A stretch of 64,000 nt of DNA from Rhabdothermincola salaria (lineage in GTDB: Bacteria; Actinomycetota; Acidimicrobiia; Acidimicrobiales; Acidimicrobilacustridaceae). Shown here one piece after another: positions 53,329 through 61,418 of this stretch. The stretch lies in NCBI RefSeq assembly GCF_021246445.1, contig NZ_JAJQXW010000003.1, positions 248,001 through 312,000 of the forward strand. Reading direction: 5' to 3'. The stretch's first letter is position 1; every line of letters starts with the position of its first letter. The notes beneath the pieces were generated by a model. That model made no database searches. It saw nothing but the letters and a program-made list of their open reading frames with translations, and was not told where the DNA came from. Position numbers and translations under genes: made by a program.

Positions 53329-53625
53329 GTGGCCCTCACCACGTCCCGCTCTTTGTCCCTGTCCGCCGCGTCCGACGAATGGCGTGCCCAGTCCGCCTGC
53401 CGTGACACCGACCCCGATCTGTTCTTCCCGGTCGGCACCACCGGCCCCGCCATCGAGCAGATCGAGAACGCCAAGGCGGTCTGCGACGAGTGCGAGGCCA
53501 AGCAGCCGTGCCTCGAGTTCGCCCTCACCACCAACCAGGACTCGGGCATCTGGGGCGGCACCTCCGAGGAGGAGCGCCGCAAGCTGCGCCGCCAGTGGTT
53601 GGCCGCCCGCCGCCGGGCCTCCTGA
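53329..53625 (+). CDS. whiB1: WhiB1/WblE-type iron-sulfur transcription factor
   Basis: 98-aa Wbl protein. The four cluster ligands are Cys-24 (SACRDTDPDLFFP), Cys-52 and Cys-55 (CDEC) and Cys-61, followed by the G(I/V)WGG turn SGIWGGTSEEERRKLRR and a basic DNA-binding tail. The LFFPVGTTGPAIEQIENAK stretch is closest to WhiB1/WblE, which bind the principal sigma factor and respond to nitric oxide. GTG at 53329 is chosen because GGAGG precedes it by 5 nt; an ATG at 53242 would add 29 poorly conserved residues. It faces pdtaS, as in M. tuberculosis. Confidence 0.9.
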   Translation: MALTTSRSLSLSAASDEWRAQSACRDTDPDLFFPVGTTGPAIEQIENAKAVCDECEAKQPCLEFALTTNQDSGIWGGTSEEERRKLRRQWLAARRRAS

Positions 53626-53670
53626 GCGAACGACCCACCGCTCCGGCCCCACCGGGGCTCGACCGCACCC

Positions 53671-53699
53671 ACGATGGCCTCCTCCGCGGAGGCCATCGT
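53671..53699. terminator. Terminator hairpin between whiB and pdtaS
   Basis: ACGATGGCCTCC pairs with GGAGGCCATCGT around TCCGC (12-bp stem) between convergent genes. Confidence 0.75.
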
Positions 53700-53761
53700 C
53701 GCGTCCGGGGCCGGGGCCGGGGCACCGACCACCGGCGGCGGCACCACCCGAAGCCGGCCCT

Positions 53762-55261
53762 TCAGCCGTTGACGGGCACGACGAGGGTCACGACCGTGCC
53801 CGGACGAGGCGGCGGCCCCTCGCCCGCGTGGAACTCGATGGAACCGGCGAGCTCGGTGGTCACGAGGGTGCGCACGATCGAGAGCCCCAGACCGGTGCTG
53901 GCATCGAGGCTGAACCCCGGAGGCGTGCCCACCCCGTCGTCGATCACCGAGACCGAGAGCCGGTGGCCGTCGTTGGCCAGCTCGACCACCACGTCGGCCG
54001 CCCCTTCGATGCCGTCGGGGTAGGCGTGGTCCACCACGTTCTGGAGCAACTCGGTCACCACCACGGCCATCGGCGTGGCGATGGTGGCCGGCAGGTTGCC
54101 CGCCTCCCCCCGGATCGAGAACCGGATGGGGCGCTCCGGCGAGATGAGCCCCTCCTCGACCATGCGCACCAGCGGGCGCACGATCTCGAGGAAGGCCACG
54201 TCGTCGCCGGACTCGTGCGAGAGGGTCTCGTGCACCAAGGCGATGGAACGGATGCGCCGCACCGACTCCTCGACGGCGGCCTTGGCCTCGGTGGAAGCCA
54301 GGCGGCGCCCCTGCAGGCGCAACAACGACGAGATCGTCTGCAGGTTGTTCTTCACCCGGTGGTGGATCTCGCGGATCGTGGCGTCCTTGCTCAACAGCAG
54401 GCGATCGCGGCGGCGCAGCTCGGAGATGTCGCGCAACAACACGAGGGCACCGCTCACGATCCCCTTCTCGACCAGAGGGATGAAGCGCATCAACACGGTG
54501 ATCTCCTGGCCGTGCTCGATCTCCTCGGTGGCTGGTCGGGCCTGGGTGTACGCGGTGCGCACGGCTGTCTCGGGCAGACCCAGCTCGCCCAACCGCATGC
54601 CCTCGGAGTTGGCGTGCACGCCCACGCGGTGCAACGCCGACACCCCGTTGGGTGACGCGTAGGCCACCCGCATGGCGTCGTCGAGCAGGATCACACCGTC
54701 GCCGACGCGCGGCGCCTCCTCGGTCGGGCCGATCTCCCCGGCGAACGGGAACTCCCCCGACGAGATCATGCGGGCGAACCGGTGGAAGACCTCGACATAG
54801 GTGCGCTCGAGCTCACCGGGCTGGCGTCCCACGGTGGGGGTGGACTCCTTGGTGAGCACCCCGATGGTGCGGCCCCGGAAGGTCACCGGGATGCACAGCT
54901 CTCGCACCGGCTCGCGCCGCACGTCGCCGAGCGTCTCGCCCTCCATGATGGTGCCCGCCGCCAGGCACCGGGCCACGAACGGTCGCTCGTCGGCGTCGAC
55001 GATGCGACCCACCCAGTCCTGCAGGAAGAGGGTCTGGCTGGTCGTGGGTCGGATCTGGCCGACCACCACCAGCGGCCGCTCCTCCACGGGCCCGGTGGCG
55101 CGAGCGCCGGTGTCGTCGACGTCGCTGCCCACGAAGAGCATCAGGTCGGCGAAGCAGAGGTCGGCGAGGAGGCCCCAGCTCGCCACGAGGCGCTGGAGGT
55201 GATCGATCTCGGGCAGGCCGAGGCGGGTGGTGGCTCGTGCGAGCTCGGCGAGGCTGGCCAT
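53762..55261 (-). CDS. pdtaS: PdtaS-like sensor histidine kinase
   Basis: 499 aa, soluble. Order: GAF domain (about 15-160, with FADLMLFV and RTIGVLTKE), PAS domain (about 180-285), HisKA_2 box IREIHHRVKNNLQT with the phospho-acceptor His-300, and a HATPase (NVVDHAYP N-box, DDGVGTPPGF and TGLGLSIV). Size, architecture and position opposite a whiB1-like gene match PdtaS of M. tuberculosis, which signals to the antiterminator PdtaR and has been linked to copper and nitric-oxide sensing. The PdtaR partner is not in the window. ATG at 55261 from the GAF N-terminus. Confidence 0.88.
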   Translation of the reverse strand: MASLAELARATTRLGLPEIDHLQRLVASWGLLADLCFADLMLFVGSDVDDTGARATGPVEERPLVVVGQIRPTTSQTLFLQDWVGRIVDADERPFVARCLAAGTIMEGETLGDVRREPVRELCIPVTFRGRTIGVLTKESTPTVGRQPGELERTYVEVFHRFARMISSGEFPFAGEIGPTEEAPRVGDGVILLDDAMRVAYASPNGVSALHRVGVHANSEGMRLGELGLPETAVRTAYTQARPATEEIEHGQEITVLMRFIPLVEKGIVSGALVLLRDISELRRRDRLLLSKDATIREIHHRVKNNLQTISSLLRLQGRRLASTEAKAAVEESVRRIRSIALVHETLSHESGDDVAFLEIVRPLVRMVEEGLISPERPIRFSIRGEAGNLPATIATPMAVVVTELLQNVVDHAYPDGIEGAADVVVELANDGHRLSVSVIDDGVGTPPGFSLDASTGLGLSIVRTLVTTELAGSIEFHAGEGPPPRPGTVVTLVVPVNG

Positions 55262-55280
55262 GGTGCGTCGACCCCGGTGG

Positions 55281-56456
55281 CTACCAGATGCGCCGGCCGA
55301 GGGCCAACAGGCCTTCGAGGTCGGCGACGTCGTGGTCGAGGTAGGGCGCCGACACGACGACGCCGGCGTGGCGACCGAGCTCGGCGGCCTGCTCCCGCTC
55401 GCGGGTGGCCACGATGCGGTAGTCGAGGAAGCTCTGACCGATCTCGCGGAGGACCCGGGCGACCTGCTCGGGCTCACCCACGTCCGGTGCCGTGGCGGTC
55501 AGGGCGGCGGCCGCCGTGTCGGGCTCGTTCGTCAGCCGGGTGGCCACCTCGCACGCAGCATCGTCGCCGAACCAGTCCGGGAGGACCTTGTTGAGGACGA
55601 GCGCGCCGAGGGCCAGCTCGCGGCGACGCAGCTCGGTCATGAAGAACTGCGCCTCACGCACCGGCCCCTCCTCGAGGGTGGACACCACCACGAAGCTGGT
55701 GCGCCGGTCCGAGAGGGTGCGGGTGACGGCATCGGCCCGCTCGACGAAGCCGTCGTACATCGTCTGGAACAGCACGAAGAACTCGGCGATGTCGGCGAGG
55801 AACTGCGAACCGAGGATGCGGTCGGCGATGGTGTAGAAGGGCTTGGAGGCCGCGCTCACCAGGCGGGATCGGGCCGGGGTGATGAGCCACCGCAACAGGC
55901 GCGACGAGAAGAACTCGGCCATGCGCTCGGGTGCCTCGAGGAAGTCGATGGCGTTGCGGGTGGGCGGCGTGTCGACGACGATCAGGTCGTAACGGCCGGA
56001 GCGGTGGATCTCGTAGAGGCGCTCCATGGCGATGTAGTCGTGGCTCTGCACGAACTTGCCGGTGATGTTGCGGTAGAGGGGGTTGGCGAGGATGGCCTCG
56101 CGGGTCTCGGCGTCCGGAGCGTGGGCCCGCACCAGCTCGTCCCACGACTCCTTGGTGTCGAGCATGGCCGCCCACAGCTCCCCCTGGGGCTGCACGCCGG
56201 CGGCGGTGAACAGCTCGGGCGGCACCCGGGTCTCGACGTTGCCGAAGCGCTCGAGGCCGAGTGCGGTGGCCAGGCGACGGGCCGGGTCGACGGTGAGCAC
56301 CAGGACCTTGCCGCCGAGCTGCGCCGCGGCCATGGCCGCCACCGCGGCGGCCGTGGTGGTCTTGCCCACCCCGCCCGACCCGCAGGTGATGATGATCTCG
56401 CGGGTGGCCAGGAGCTGGTGGAGCCCCGAAGGGGCCGGGGGTGCGGGTGCGGCCAT
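55281..56456 (-). CDS. ArsA/Get3-like ATPase, second of a pair
   Basis: 391 aa. A deviant P-loop CGSGGVGKTTTAAAVAAMAA, a switch region with LTVDPARRLATALGL and IVVDTPPTRNAIDFLEAPERM identify the ArsA/Get3 class. M. tuberculosis has a similar heterodimeric pair, Rv3679-Rv3680, beside a whiB gene. Here it overlaps nothing but is only 6 nt from its partner. No ArsB pump is present, so arsenite export is unlikely; a role in membrane-protein or metabolite handling is inference. Confidence 0.87.
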   Translation of the reverse strand: MAAPAPPAPSGLHQLLATREIIITCGSGGVGKTTTAAAVAAMAAAQLGGKVLVLTVDPARRLATALGLERFGNVETRVPPELFTAAGVQPQGELWAAMLDTKESWDELVRAHAPDAETREAILANPLYRNITGKFVQSHDYIAMERLYEIHRSGRYDLIVVDTPPTRNAIDFLEAPERMAEFFSSRLLRWLITPARSRLVSAASKPFYTIADRILGSQFLADIAEFFVLFQTMYDGFVERADAVTRTLSDRRTSFVVVSTLEEGPVREAQFFMTELRRRELALGALVLNKVLPDWFGDDAACEVATRLTNEPDTAAAALTATAPDVGEPEQVARVLREIGQSFLDYRIVATREREQAAELGRHAGVVVSAPYLDHDVADLEGLLALGRRIW

Positions 56457-56462
56457 GACCGG

Positions 56463-57425
56463 TCAGTACCCGAGCTCGGCGCCGAGGGCGTCGGCGATGT
56501 TGTGGGTGGCCCGCACCCCGTGGGAACGGGTGAACAGGTACGGCACGTACAGCAACGGCATGTCGGTGGGGAGCTGGGTGCGCAGCCGGGTGATGTGCTC
56601 GGCGCGGGTGCGACGCAGCGTCACGGCCAGCCGGGCGCCGTCGAGCACCGGTGCCACCCGGCCTCCCGCGGCGGCGGCCAGCGGGTCGGCGAGCGCGGGG
56701 CCGCACAGCCGGTCGAAGACCTCCTGCTCACCCCGCCCGAACAGCTCGGGCAACACCTTGTTGACCACCACGGCGGCCAGCGGCACCTGGGTCTCGGCCT
56801 CGAGGCGGTCGACCAGCTCGAGGGTCTCGGTGACCGGCATCTCCTCGGGGGTGGCCACCACCACCGCGCCGGTGATGGCCGGGTCCGAGAGCAGGTCGAG
56901 CATCCACCGGGTCTGGTCGCGGACCCTGCCGACCTTCACCAGGTCGTTGATCGCCTCGGGGGCGGCCAGTTGGCCCACGACGTGGCCGGTGGCGGACGCG
57001 TCCACCACCACCAGGTCGTAGTGGCGCTCCTTGACCTCCCACGCGATCTTGCCGACGGTGAGGATCTCCTTCACGCCCGGAGCCGCGGTCGCCACGAAGT
57101 CCAGCGACTTGGCCAGGGGCCCGATGCGGGCCAGCAGCGGGATGCGCAGCTGGAGCTTCAGGTACTCCTTCAGCGACTCCTCGGTGTCCATCGCCATGGC
57201 GAACAGGTTCGGGGCGATCTCGCGGGGCTCGAAGGCCAGCGGCCCCGTCTCGAAGACGTCGTTGAGCGCCCCCTTGGCGTCGATCTCCACCAGCAGGGTG
57301 CGCTGTCCCCGGCTCGAGGCCAACAGCCCGAGGGCCGCCGCCACGCTGGTCTTGCCCACCCCACCTTTGCCGGTGACGAAGACGAGCCGGCGCTCGAGCA
57401 GTTCGAGCCGGGGAGGGCGCTCCAT
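56463..57425 (-). CDS. ArsA/Get3-like ATPase, first of a pair
   Basis: 320 aa. The P-loop is FVTGKGGVGKTSVAAALGLLA, then LVEIDAKGALNDVF and LVVVDASATGHVVGQLAAPE, the typical ArsA switch I/II. The second-gene partner lies 6 nt downstream and the two are probably subunits of one ATPase, as are Rv3679/Rv3680. Only 16 nt separate it from the DUF3107 gene upstream. Confidence 0.87.
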   Translation of the reverse strand: MERPPRLELLERRLVFVTGKGGVGKTSVAAALGLLASSRGQRTLLVEIDAKGALNDVFETGPLAFEPREIAPNLFAMAMDTEESLKEYLKLQLRIPLLARIGPLAKSLDFVATAAPGVKEILTVGKIAWEVKERHYDLVVVDASATGHVVGQLAAPEAINDLVKVGRVRDQTRWMLDLLSDPAITGAVVVATPEEMPVTETLELVDRLEAETQVPLAAVVVNKVLPELFGRGEQEVFDRLCGPALADPLAAAAGGRVAPVLDGARLAVTLRRTRAEHITRLRTQLPTDMPLLYVPYLFTRSHGVRATHNIADALGAELGY

Positions 57426-57441
57426 GACGGCGGTGGTGCCG

Positions 57442-57678
57442 TCAGCCGGCGCCGAAGCCGATGCGCCGCTCGCTGTCGGGGCTGCCGAGCTCCACGTAGG
57501 CGATCTTGGCGCTGGGCACGCAGACCTCGCGACCGTGGCGGTCGGTGAGCCACAGCACCCGGTCGTCGTCGGCCAGGGCGTGCTCGATCGAGCTTCGGAT
57601 CTGATGGCGATCGGCGTCGGCCGCGAGCTCGACGTCGATCTCCTTGGCGGTGTCGATCACACCGATGCGAACGTCCAC
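57442..57678 (-). CDS. DUF3107 family protein
   Basis: 78 aa. It reads VDVRIGVIDTAKEIDVELAA, then LWLTDRHGREVCVPSAKIAYVELG and ends RRIGFG, matching DUF3107 of actinobacteria (for example the M. tuberculosis TB9.4 type). The GTG at 57678 has AGGAG 8 nt upstream. Role unknown; first gene of a tight group with the ArsA-like pair. Confidence 0.85.
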   Translation of the reverse strand: MDVRIGVIDTAKEIDVELAADADRHQIRSSIEHALADDDRVLWLTDRHGREVCVPSAKIAYVELGSPDSERRIGFGAG

Positions 57679-57751
57679 GAAGGTCTCCTGCGCGTGAGTG
57701 AGGTGAGCGGCCAGCCTACGGCGGCCGCGAGCCACCGCCCGCCTCGGAGCT

Positions 57752-58894
57752 TCAGCCGAGCAGCTTGAGCCCCGGGTTGTAGCGCCGGGTGGGGGCCAGC
57801 TCGACGTCGATGTGCTCGGCGATGGCGGCGATGGCCTGCGACGCCTCGCACCCGGGATCGACGGCCATGATCGGCCGACCGGAGTCGGAGCCTTCGCGCA
57901 GCGCCTGGACCAGCGGCACCTGGCCGATGAGCGGAGCCTCGATGTGCTCGGCCAGGGCGGCGCCGCCGCCGGATCCGAACAGGTCGTAGCGCTTGCCGTC
58001 GTCACCGGTGAACCACGACATGTTCTCGATCACGCCCCGCACCTGCAGGTTGACCTTCTCGGCCATGAACGCCACCCGCTGGGCCACGCGCTGGGCGGCG
58101 GCCTGGGGGGTGGTGACCACGTACACCTCGGCGCGGGGGAGGAACTGCGACAACGACAGGGCGATGTCGCCGGTGCCCGGCGGCAGATCGATCAGCAGGT
58201 AGTCGGGGTCGTCCCAGAACACGTCGGTGAGGAACTGCTCGAGGGCCTTGTGCAACATGGGCCCGCGCCAGATGACCGGCTGGTCCTCCTCGACGAAGAA
58301 GCCCATGGAGATGCACCGCACGCCGTGGACCTCGGGTGGCACCAGCATCTCGTCGATGACCACCGGAGGGTGGTCGACCCCCAACATGCGAGGGATGGAG
58401 AACCCCCACACGTCGGCGTCGACCACCGCGACCTTGTGGCCCCGCTGGGCCAGGGCGATGCCCATGTTGGCGGTGAGCGACGACTTGCCCACCCCACCCT
58501 TGCCCGAGGCGATGAGCAGCACCCGGGTGGTGCTGGCCGGGTCGGCGAAGGGGATGGCGCGCCCCTCGGCGTGGCCGTGCGCGGCCTGGCTGCCGGCCGT
58601 GGACGCCGGATCACCGTGGAGCATCTGGCGGATGGCGGCGCGCTCGTCGTCGGTCATGACGGTGAAGTCGAGGTCGGTGCGGGCCACCCCGGGCAGGGCT
58701 TCCACGGCGGAGGAGACCCGGTTCTGGATCTCGTTGCGCAGCGGGCAGCCGGCCACCGTGAGCGCGATCTGCACCGCCACCACCTCGCCGTCGATCGCCA
58801 CGCCTCGCACCATGCCGAGGTCGACGATGCTGCGGTGCAGCTCGGGGTCCTCGACGGGGCGCAGGGCCTCGATGACGTCAGCTTCGGTGGGCAT
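57752..58894 (-). CDS. mrp: Mrp/NBP35-type iron-sulfur cluster carrier ATPase
   Basis: 380 aa. The N-terminal MIP18/DUF59 domain (PTEADVIEALRPVEDPELHRSIVDLGMVR, with Cys in GCPLRNEIQ) leads to a MinD-like ATPase with SGKGGVGKSSLTANMGIALA, YLLIDLPPGTGD and GVIENMSWF. The usual C-terminal CxxC after ENMS is not visible (ENMSWFTGDDGK), so cluster binding may use other residues. AGGAG precedes the ATG by 7 nt. It is divergent from the SufR-like regulator. Confidence 0.92.
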   Translation of the reverse strand: MPTEADVIEALRPVEDPELHRSIVDLGMVRGVAIDGEVVAVQIALTVAGCPLRNEIQNRVSSAVEALPGVARTDLDFTVMTDDERAAIRQMLHGDPASTAGSQAAHGHAEGRAIPFADPASTTRVLLIASGKGGVGKSSLTANMGIALAQRGHKVAVVDADVWGFSIPRMLGVDHPPVVIDEMLVPPEVHGVRCISMGFFVEEDQPVIWRGPMLHKALEQFLTDVFWDDPDYLLIDLPPGTGDIALSLSQFLPRAEVYVVTTPQAAAQRVAQRVAFMAEKVNLQVRGVIENMSWFTGDDGKRYDLFGSGGGAALAEHIEAPLIGQVPLVQALREGSDSGRPIMAVDPGCEASQAIAAIAEHIDVELAPTRRYNPGLKLLG

Positions 58895-58964
58895 GGGGAC
58901 TCCTGGCGGTGGTGGCACTGGTGGTTCTGGCGCTCGACCCGCGGATCGCGACGCAGCGACGGAT

Positions 58965-58987
58965 TTCTCCTATCACCGTAGGTAGAA
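58965..58987. promoter_or_regulatory. Inverted repeat in the mrp / SufR-like divergent promoter
   Basis: TTCTCCTA-TCACCG-TAGGTAGAA: perfect CCTA/TAGG core arms with TTCT/AGAA flanks offset by one base. It overlaps the -10 of the regulator, as expected for autoregulation. Confidence 0.45.
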
Positions 58988-58988
58988 T
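58983..58988 (+). promoter_or_regulatory. Leaderless -10 element of the SufR-like gene
   Basis: TAGAAT ends 6 nt before the GTG start. Confidence 0.55.
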
Positions 58989-58994
58989 ACCGAT

Positions 58995-59714
58995 GTGGAC
59001 CGAGCCACCCTCAGTCCGACCGAGTTCTCTTCGGTCGTCACCGCCATCACGTCGGCCTTCGGCGACCCCACGCGGCGCGAGATCTACCTGGCGGCGCGCT
59101 CCACCGAGGACGGCGTCACCGCCACCGAGGTGGCCAAGCGCTTCGACCTGCACCCCAACGTGGCCCGCCACCACCTCGACAAGCTCGCCGGAGGCGGCTA
59201 TCTCGAGGTCACGGTGGCCAAACCGGCGGGAGGCGCGGGGCGCCCCTCCAAGCGCTACCGGGCCACCGCCAAGGCCGACCACCTCGATCTGCCCGTGCGC
59301 CACGACGACGTCCTCGTCACCCTGCTGGGACGAGCCATACAGATGCTGCCCCGCGAGCAGGCCGAACTGATGGCCGAGGAGGTGGGCGAGGAGTACGGCC
59401 GCCGCATGGCCGCCAGCCTCGGCGACACGTCCGACACCCAGCGCTCCGTCCGGTCCGCGTTGCACACCGTGGCCGACGCCCTCACCGCCCACGGGTTCGC
59501 GGCCCACGCCGAGAAGCGCAACAACGAGCTGCGCATCGTCAGCGAGCACTGCCCCTTCGGCGACGCCGTGATGACCAACCCCGTCATCTGCGCGGTCGAC
59601 CGGGGGATGGTGCGGGGCATGGTCGCCGCCCTGTACGGGGGCGACGCCCACCTCGCCCTCGAGTCGTCCAAGCCCATGGGCGACGCCGTCTGCATCACCT
59701 CGGTCGAGTCCTGA
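58995..59714 (+). CDS. SufR-like winged-helix regulator with C-terminal cysteines
   Basis: 239 aa. N-terminal winged helix (DPTRREIYLAARSTEDGVTA, then TEVAKRFDLHPNVARHHLDKL, about residues 23-70). The C-terminal domain has three cysteines: EHCPFGDAVMTNPVICAVDRG (C-x12-C) and GDAVCITSV. This layout is that of SufR, the Fe-S-binding repressor of suf genes. It lies 8 nt before a cysteine desulfurase and divergent from mrp, supporting control of Fe-S assembly. GTG start. A generic ArsR/DeoR regulator is the alternative. Confidence 0.78.
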   Translation: MDRATLSPTEFSSVVTAITSAFGDPTRREIYLAARSTEDGVTATEVAKRFDLHPNVARHHLDKLAGGGYLEVTVAKPAGGAGRPSKRYRATAKADHLDLPVRHDDVLVTLLGRAIQMLPREQAELMAEEVGEEYGRRMAASLGDTSDTQRSVRSALHTVADALTAHGFAAHAEKRNNELRIVSEHCPFGDAVMTNPVICAVDRGMVRGMVAALYGGDAHLALESSKPMGDAVCITSVES

Positions 59715-59722
59715 CCCCGACC

Positions 59723-60910
59723 GTGGCCCGCCACTACCTCGACCACGCGTCGACGTCGACGCTGCGTCCCCCGGCTCGCGACGCCATGGTGGCCTGGCTC
59801 ACCGGCGGCGACGGCCACGACCTCGTCGCCGGGGACCCGAGCCGGATCCACGTCGAGGGGATGCGGGCCCGGGCCGCCCTCGAGGAGGCCCGCGACCAGC
59901 TCGCCGCCCTGGTCGGGGCGCGCTCGCGCGAAGTGGTGTTCACCAGCGGCGCCACCGAGGCCATCGCCACCGCGGTGTGGGGCGCGGTCCGCCGGGCGGT
60001 CGAGCTCGGCCACGAGCCCCACGTGGTGCTCGCCGCGGTCGAGCACTCTGCAGTGCGCCAGTCCTCGACCGCGTTCGCCGAGGCCTTCGGAGGGTCGGTC
60101 TCGATCGTCGGCGTCGACCGGCTCGGTCGCATCGACGTCGACGAGGTGGCCGAAGCCGTGCGACCCGACACCGCGTTGGTGCACGTGCAGTGGGGCAACC
60201 ACGAGGTCCCCACCCTGCAGCCCGTCGACGCCGTCGTGGGCCTGGCCAACGAACGGGGGGTCCTGGTGCACGTCGATGCTGCGCAGGCCGCCGGCCGGGT
60301 GCCGCTCGACTTCGGTGCGGTCGGCGCCGACCTGCTCTCGCTCAGCGGGCCCAAGTTCGGCGCGCCTCCCGGCACCGGGGCGCTGCTCGTGCGCCGCGGG
60401 CTGCGCCTCACGCCGCTGTTGACGGGCGGCGACCAGGAGCGGGCCCGGCGGGCGGGCCTCGAGAACCTCCCGGCGCTGGTCGGGCTGGGAGCGGCCGCCG
60501 AGGCGCTGCTCATCACCGACGCCGAGGGCGAGACGGCCCTCACCGTCGAGGAACGGTCGTCACGGGCGCACACCGACCGCCTGCTGGCCGCGCTGGCCCG
60601 CACCGACGGCATCGAGGTCCTCGGCGAGCCCGGCGCGACCGGCCGGCTGCCCCACCTGGTGTGCGTGAGCGTCGACGGGGTCGAACCCCAAGGGGTGCTG
60701 CTCGGCCTCGATCAGGCCGGCATCGCCGCCCACTCCGGCAGCGCCTGCGCCTCGGAGTCGCTCGAGCCCTCACCCGTGCTCGAGGCCATGGGCGCCGATG
60801 CCCACCGCTCGCTGCGCATCTCGGTCGGGTGGGACACCACCGACGCGGACGTCGACGCCCTCCTCGACACCCTGCCGGTGGTCGTCGAGCGCCTACGAGC
60901 GCTGGCCTGA
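59723..60910 (+). CDS. Cysteine desulfurase (NifS/IscS class)
   Basis: 395-aa PLP enzyme that removes sulfur from cysteine for Fe-S clusters or tRNA thiolation. It starts HYLDHASTSTLRPPARDAM; the PLP Lys is in SLSGPKFGAPPGTGAL and the persulfide Cys in HSGSACASESLEPSPVLEAMG. The Ser-Ala-Cys loop is the class I (IscS/NifS) type. GTG start 8 nt after the SufR-like gene, so the two are one operon; no scaffold gene (IscU/SufU) follows. Confidence 0.93.
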   Translation: MARHYLDHASTSTLRPPARDAMVAWLTGGDGHDLVAGDPSRIHVEGMRARAALEEARDQLAALVGARSREVVFTSGATEAIATAVWGAVRRAVELGHEPHVVLAAVEHSAVRQSSTAFAEAFGGSVSIVGVDRLGRIDVDEVAEAVRPDTALVHVQWGNHEVPTLQPVDAVVGLANERGVLVHVDAAQAAGRVPLDFGAVGADLLSLSGPKFGAPPGTGALLVRRGLRLTPLLTGGDQERARRAGLENLPALVGLGAAAEALLITDAEGETALTVEERSSRAHTDRLLAALARTDGIEVLGEPGATGRLPHLVCVSVDGVEPQGVLLGLDQAGIAAHSGSACASESLEPSPVLEAMGADAHRSLRISVGWDTTDADVDALLDTLPVVVERLRALA

Positions 60911-60929
60911 GCCGAAGCCGGGACGCGAC

Positions 60930-61000
60930 GAGACGGGGGTCGACCGGCTCCCCCAAGCGCGCCGAGCGATCCCCGTCTCCCTCCGGGGCCCGAGGGCCCC
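60930..61000. terminator. Two hairpins between desulfurase gene and the small membrane gene
   Basis: GAGACGGGG/CCCCGTCTC (60930-60938 with 60971-60979) and GGGGCC-CGAG-GGCCCC (60985-61000) lie between convergent genes. Confidence 0.6.
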
Positions 61001-61010
61001 AGGACTCGTG

Positions 61011-61418
61011 TCAGCGCTGGCCGACGACGCGATCGGTCTGGTCGCGCTGCTCGAAGATGAGCCGGACCAGCCAGTAGCGGAAGTAGCGACGCAGCGACAT
61101 CACCGCGAACACCGCCGCCGAGGCGACGGTGAGGGTCAACCCGAGGGTGCCCATGGCGCTGTAGTCGGCGATGCCGAGGGTGCTCTCGGTCCCCCGCGTG
61201 CCGAGCCAGCCCACGAGGGCCAGCACGATGCCGAGGACCATGCCGATGCCCGAGAGGATGACCCAGACGCGCTCGGGGTTGGCCTTGCCGCCGGAGACCT
61301 TGAGGTCGTCGACCTCGCGCTGGAACTCGGCGAGTCGGGGTGACGGGGTCACACCACCGTTGTCGGTGGCTGAGGTGGTGGGTTGGGTGGCGGTCACGAT
61401 GTGCTCCTTGTCAGACAT
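61011..61418 (-). CDS. Small two-helix membrane protein downstream of livF
   Basis: 135 aa. A charged N-terminal half (RLAEFQREVDDLKVSG) precedes two hydrophobic segments (about residues 50-72, VWVILSGIGMVLGIVLALVGWLG; and 88-108, TLGLTLTVASAAVFAVMSL) and a basic tail. I do not recognise it. The ATG overlaps the livF stop by 8 nt, so it belongs to the liv operon and may associate with the transporter (inference). Confidence 0.72.
   Translation of the reverse strand: MSDKEHIVTATQPTTSATDNGGVTPSPRLAEFQREVDDLKVSGGKANPERVWVILSGIGMVLGIVLALVGWLGTRGTESTLGIADYSAMGTLGLTLTVASAAVFAVMSLRRYFRYWLVRLIFEQRDQTDRVVGQR

Noticed and set aside
55281-57425. Arsenite efflux ATPase pair
   Set aside because: No arsB, arsR, arsC or arsD nearby, and the gene neighbourhood matches the Rv3679-Rv3680 type instead.
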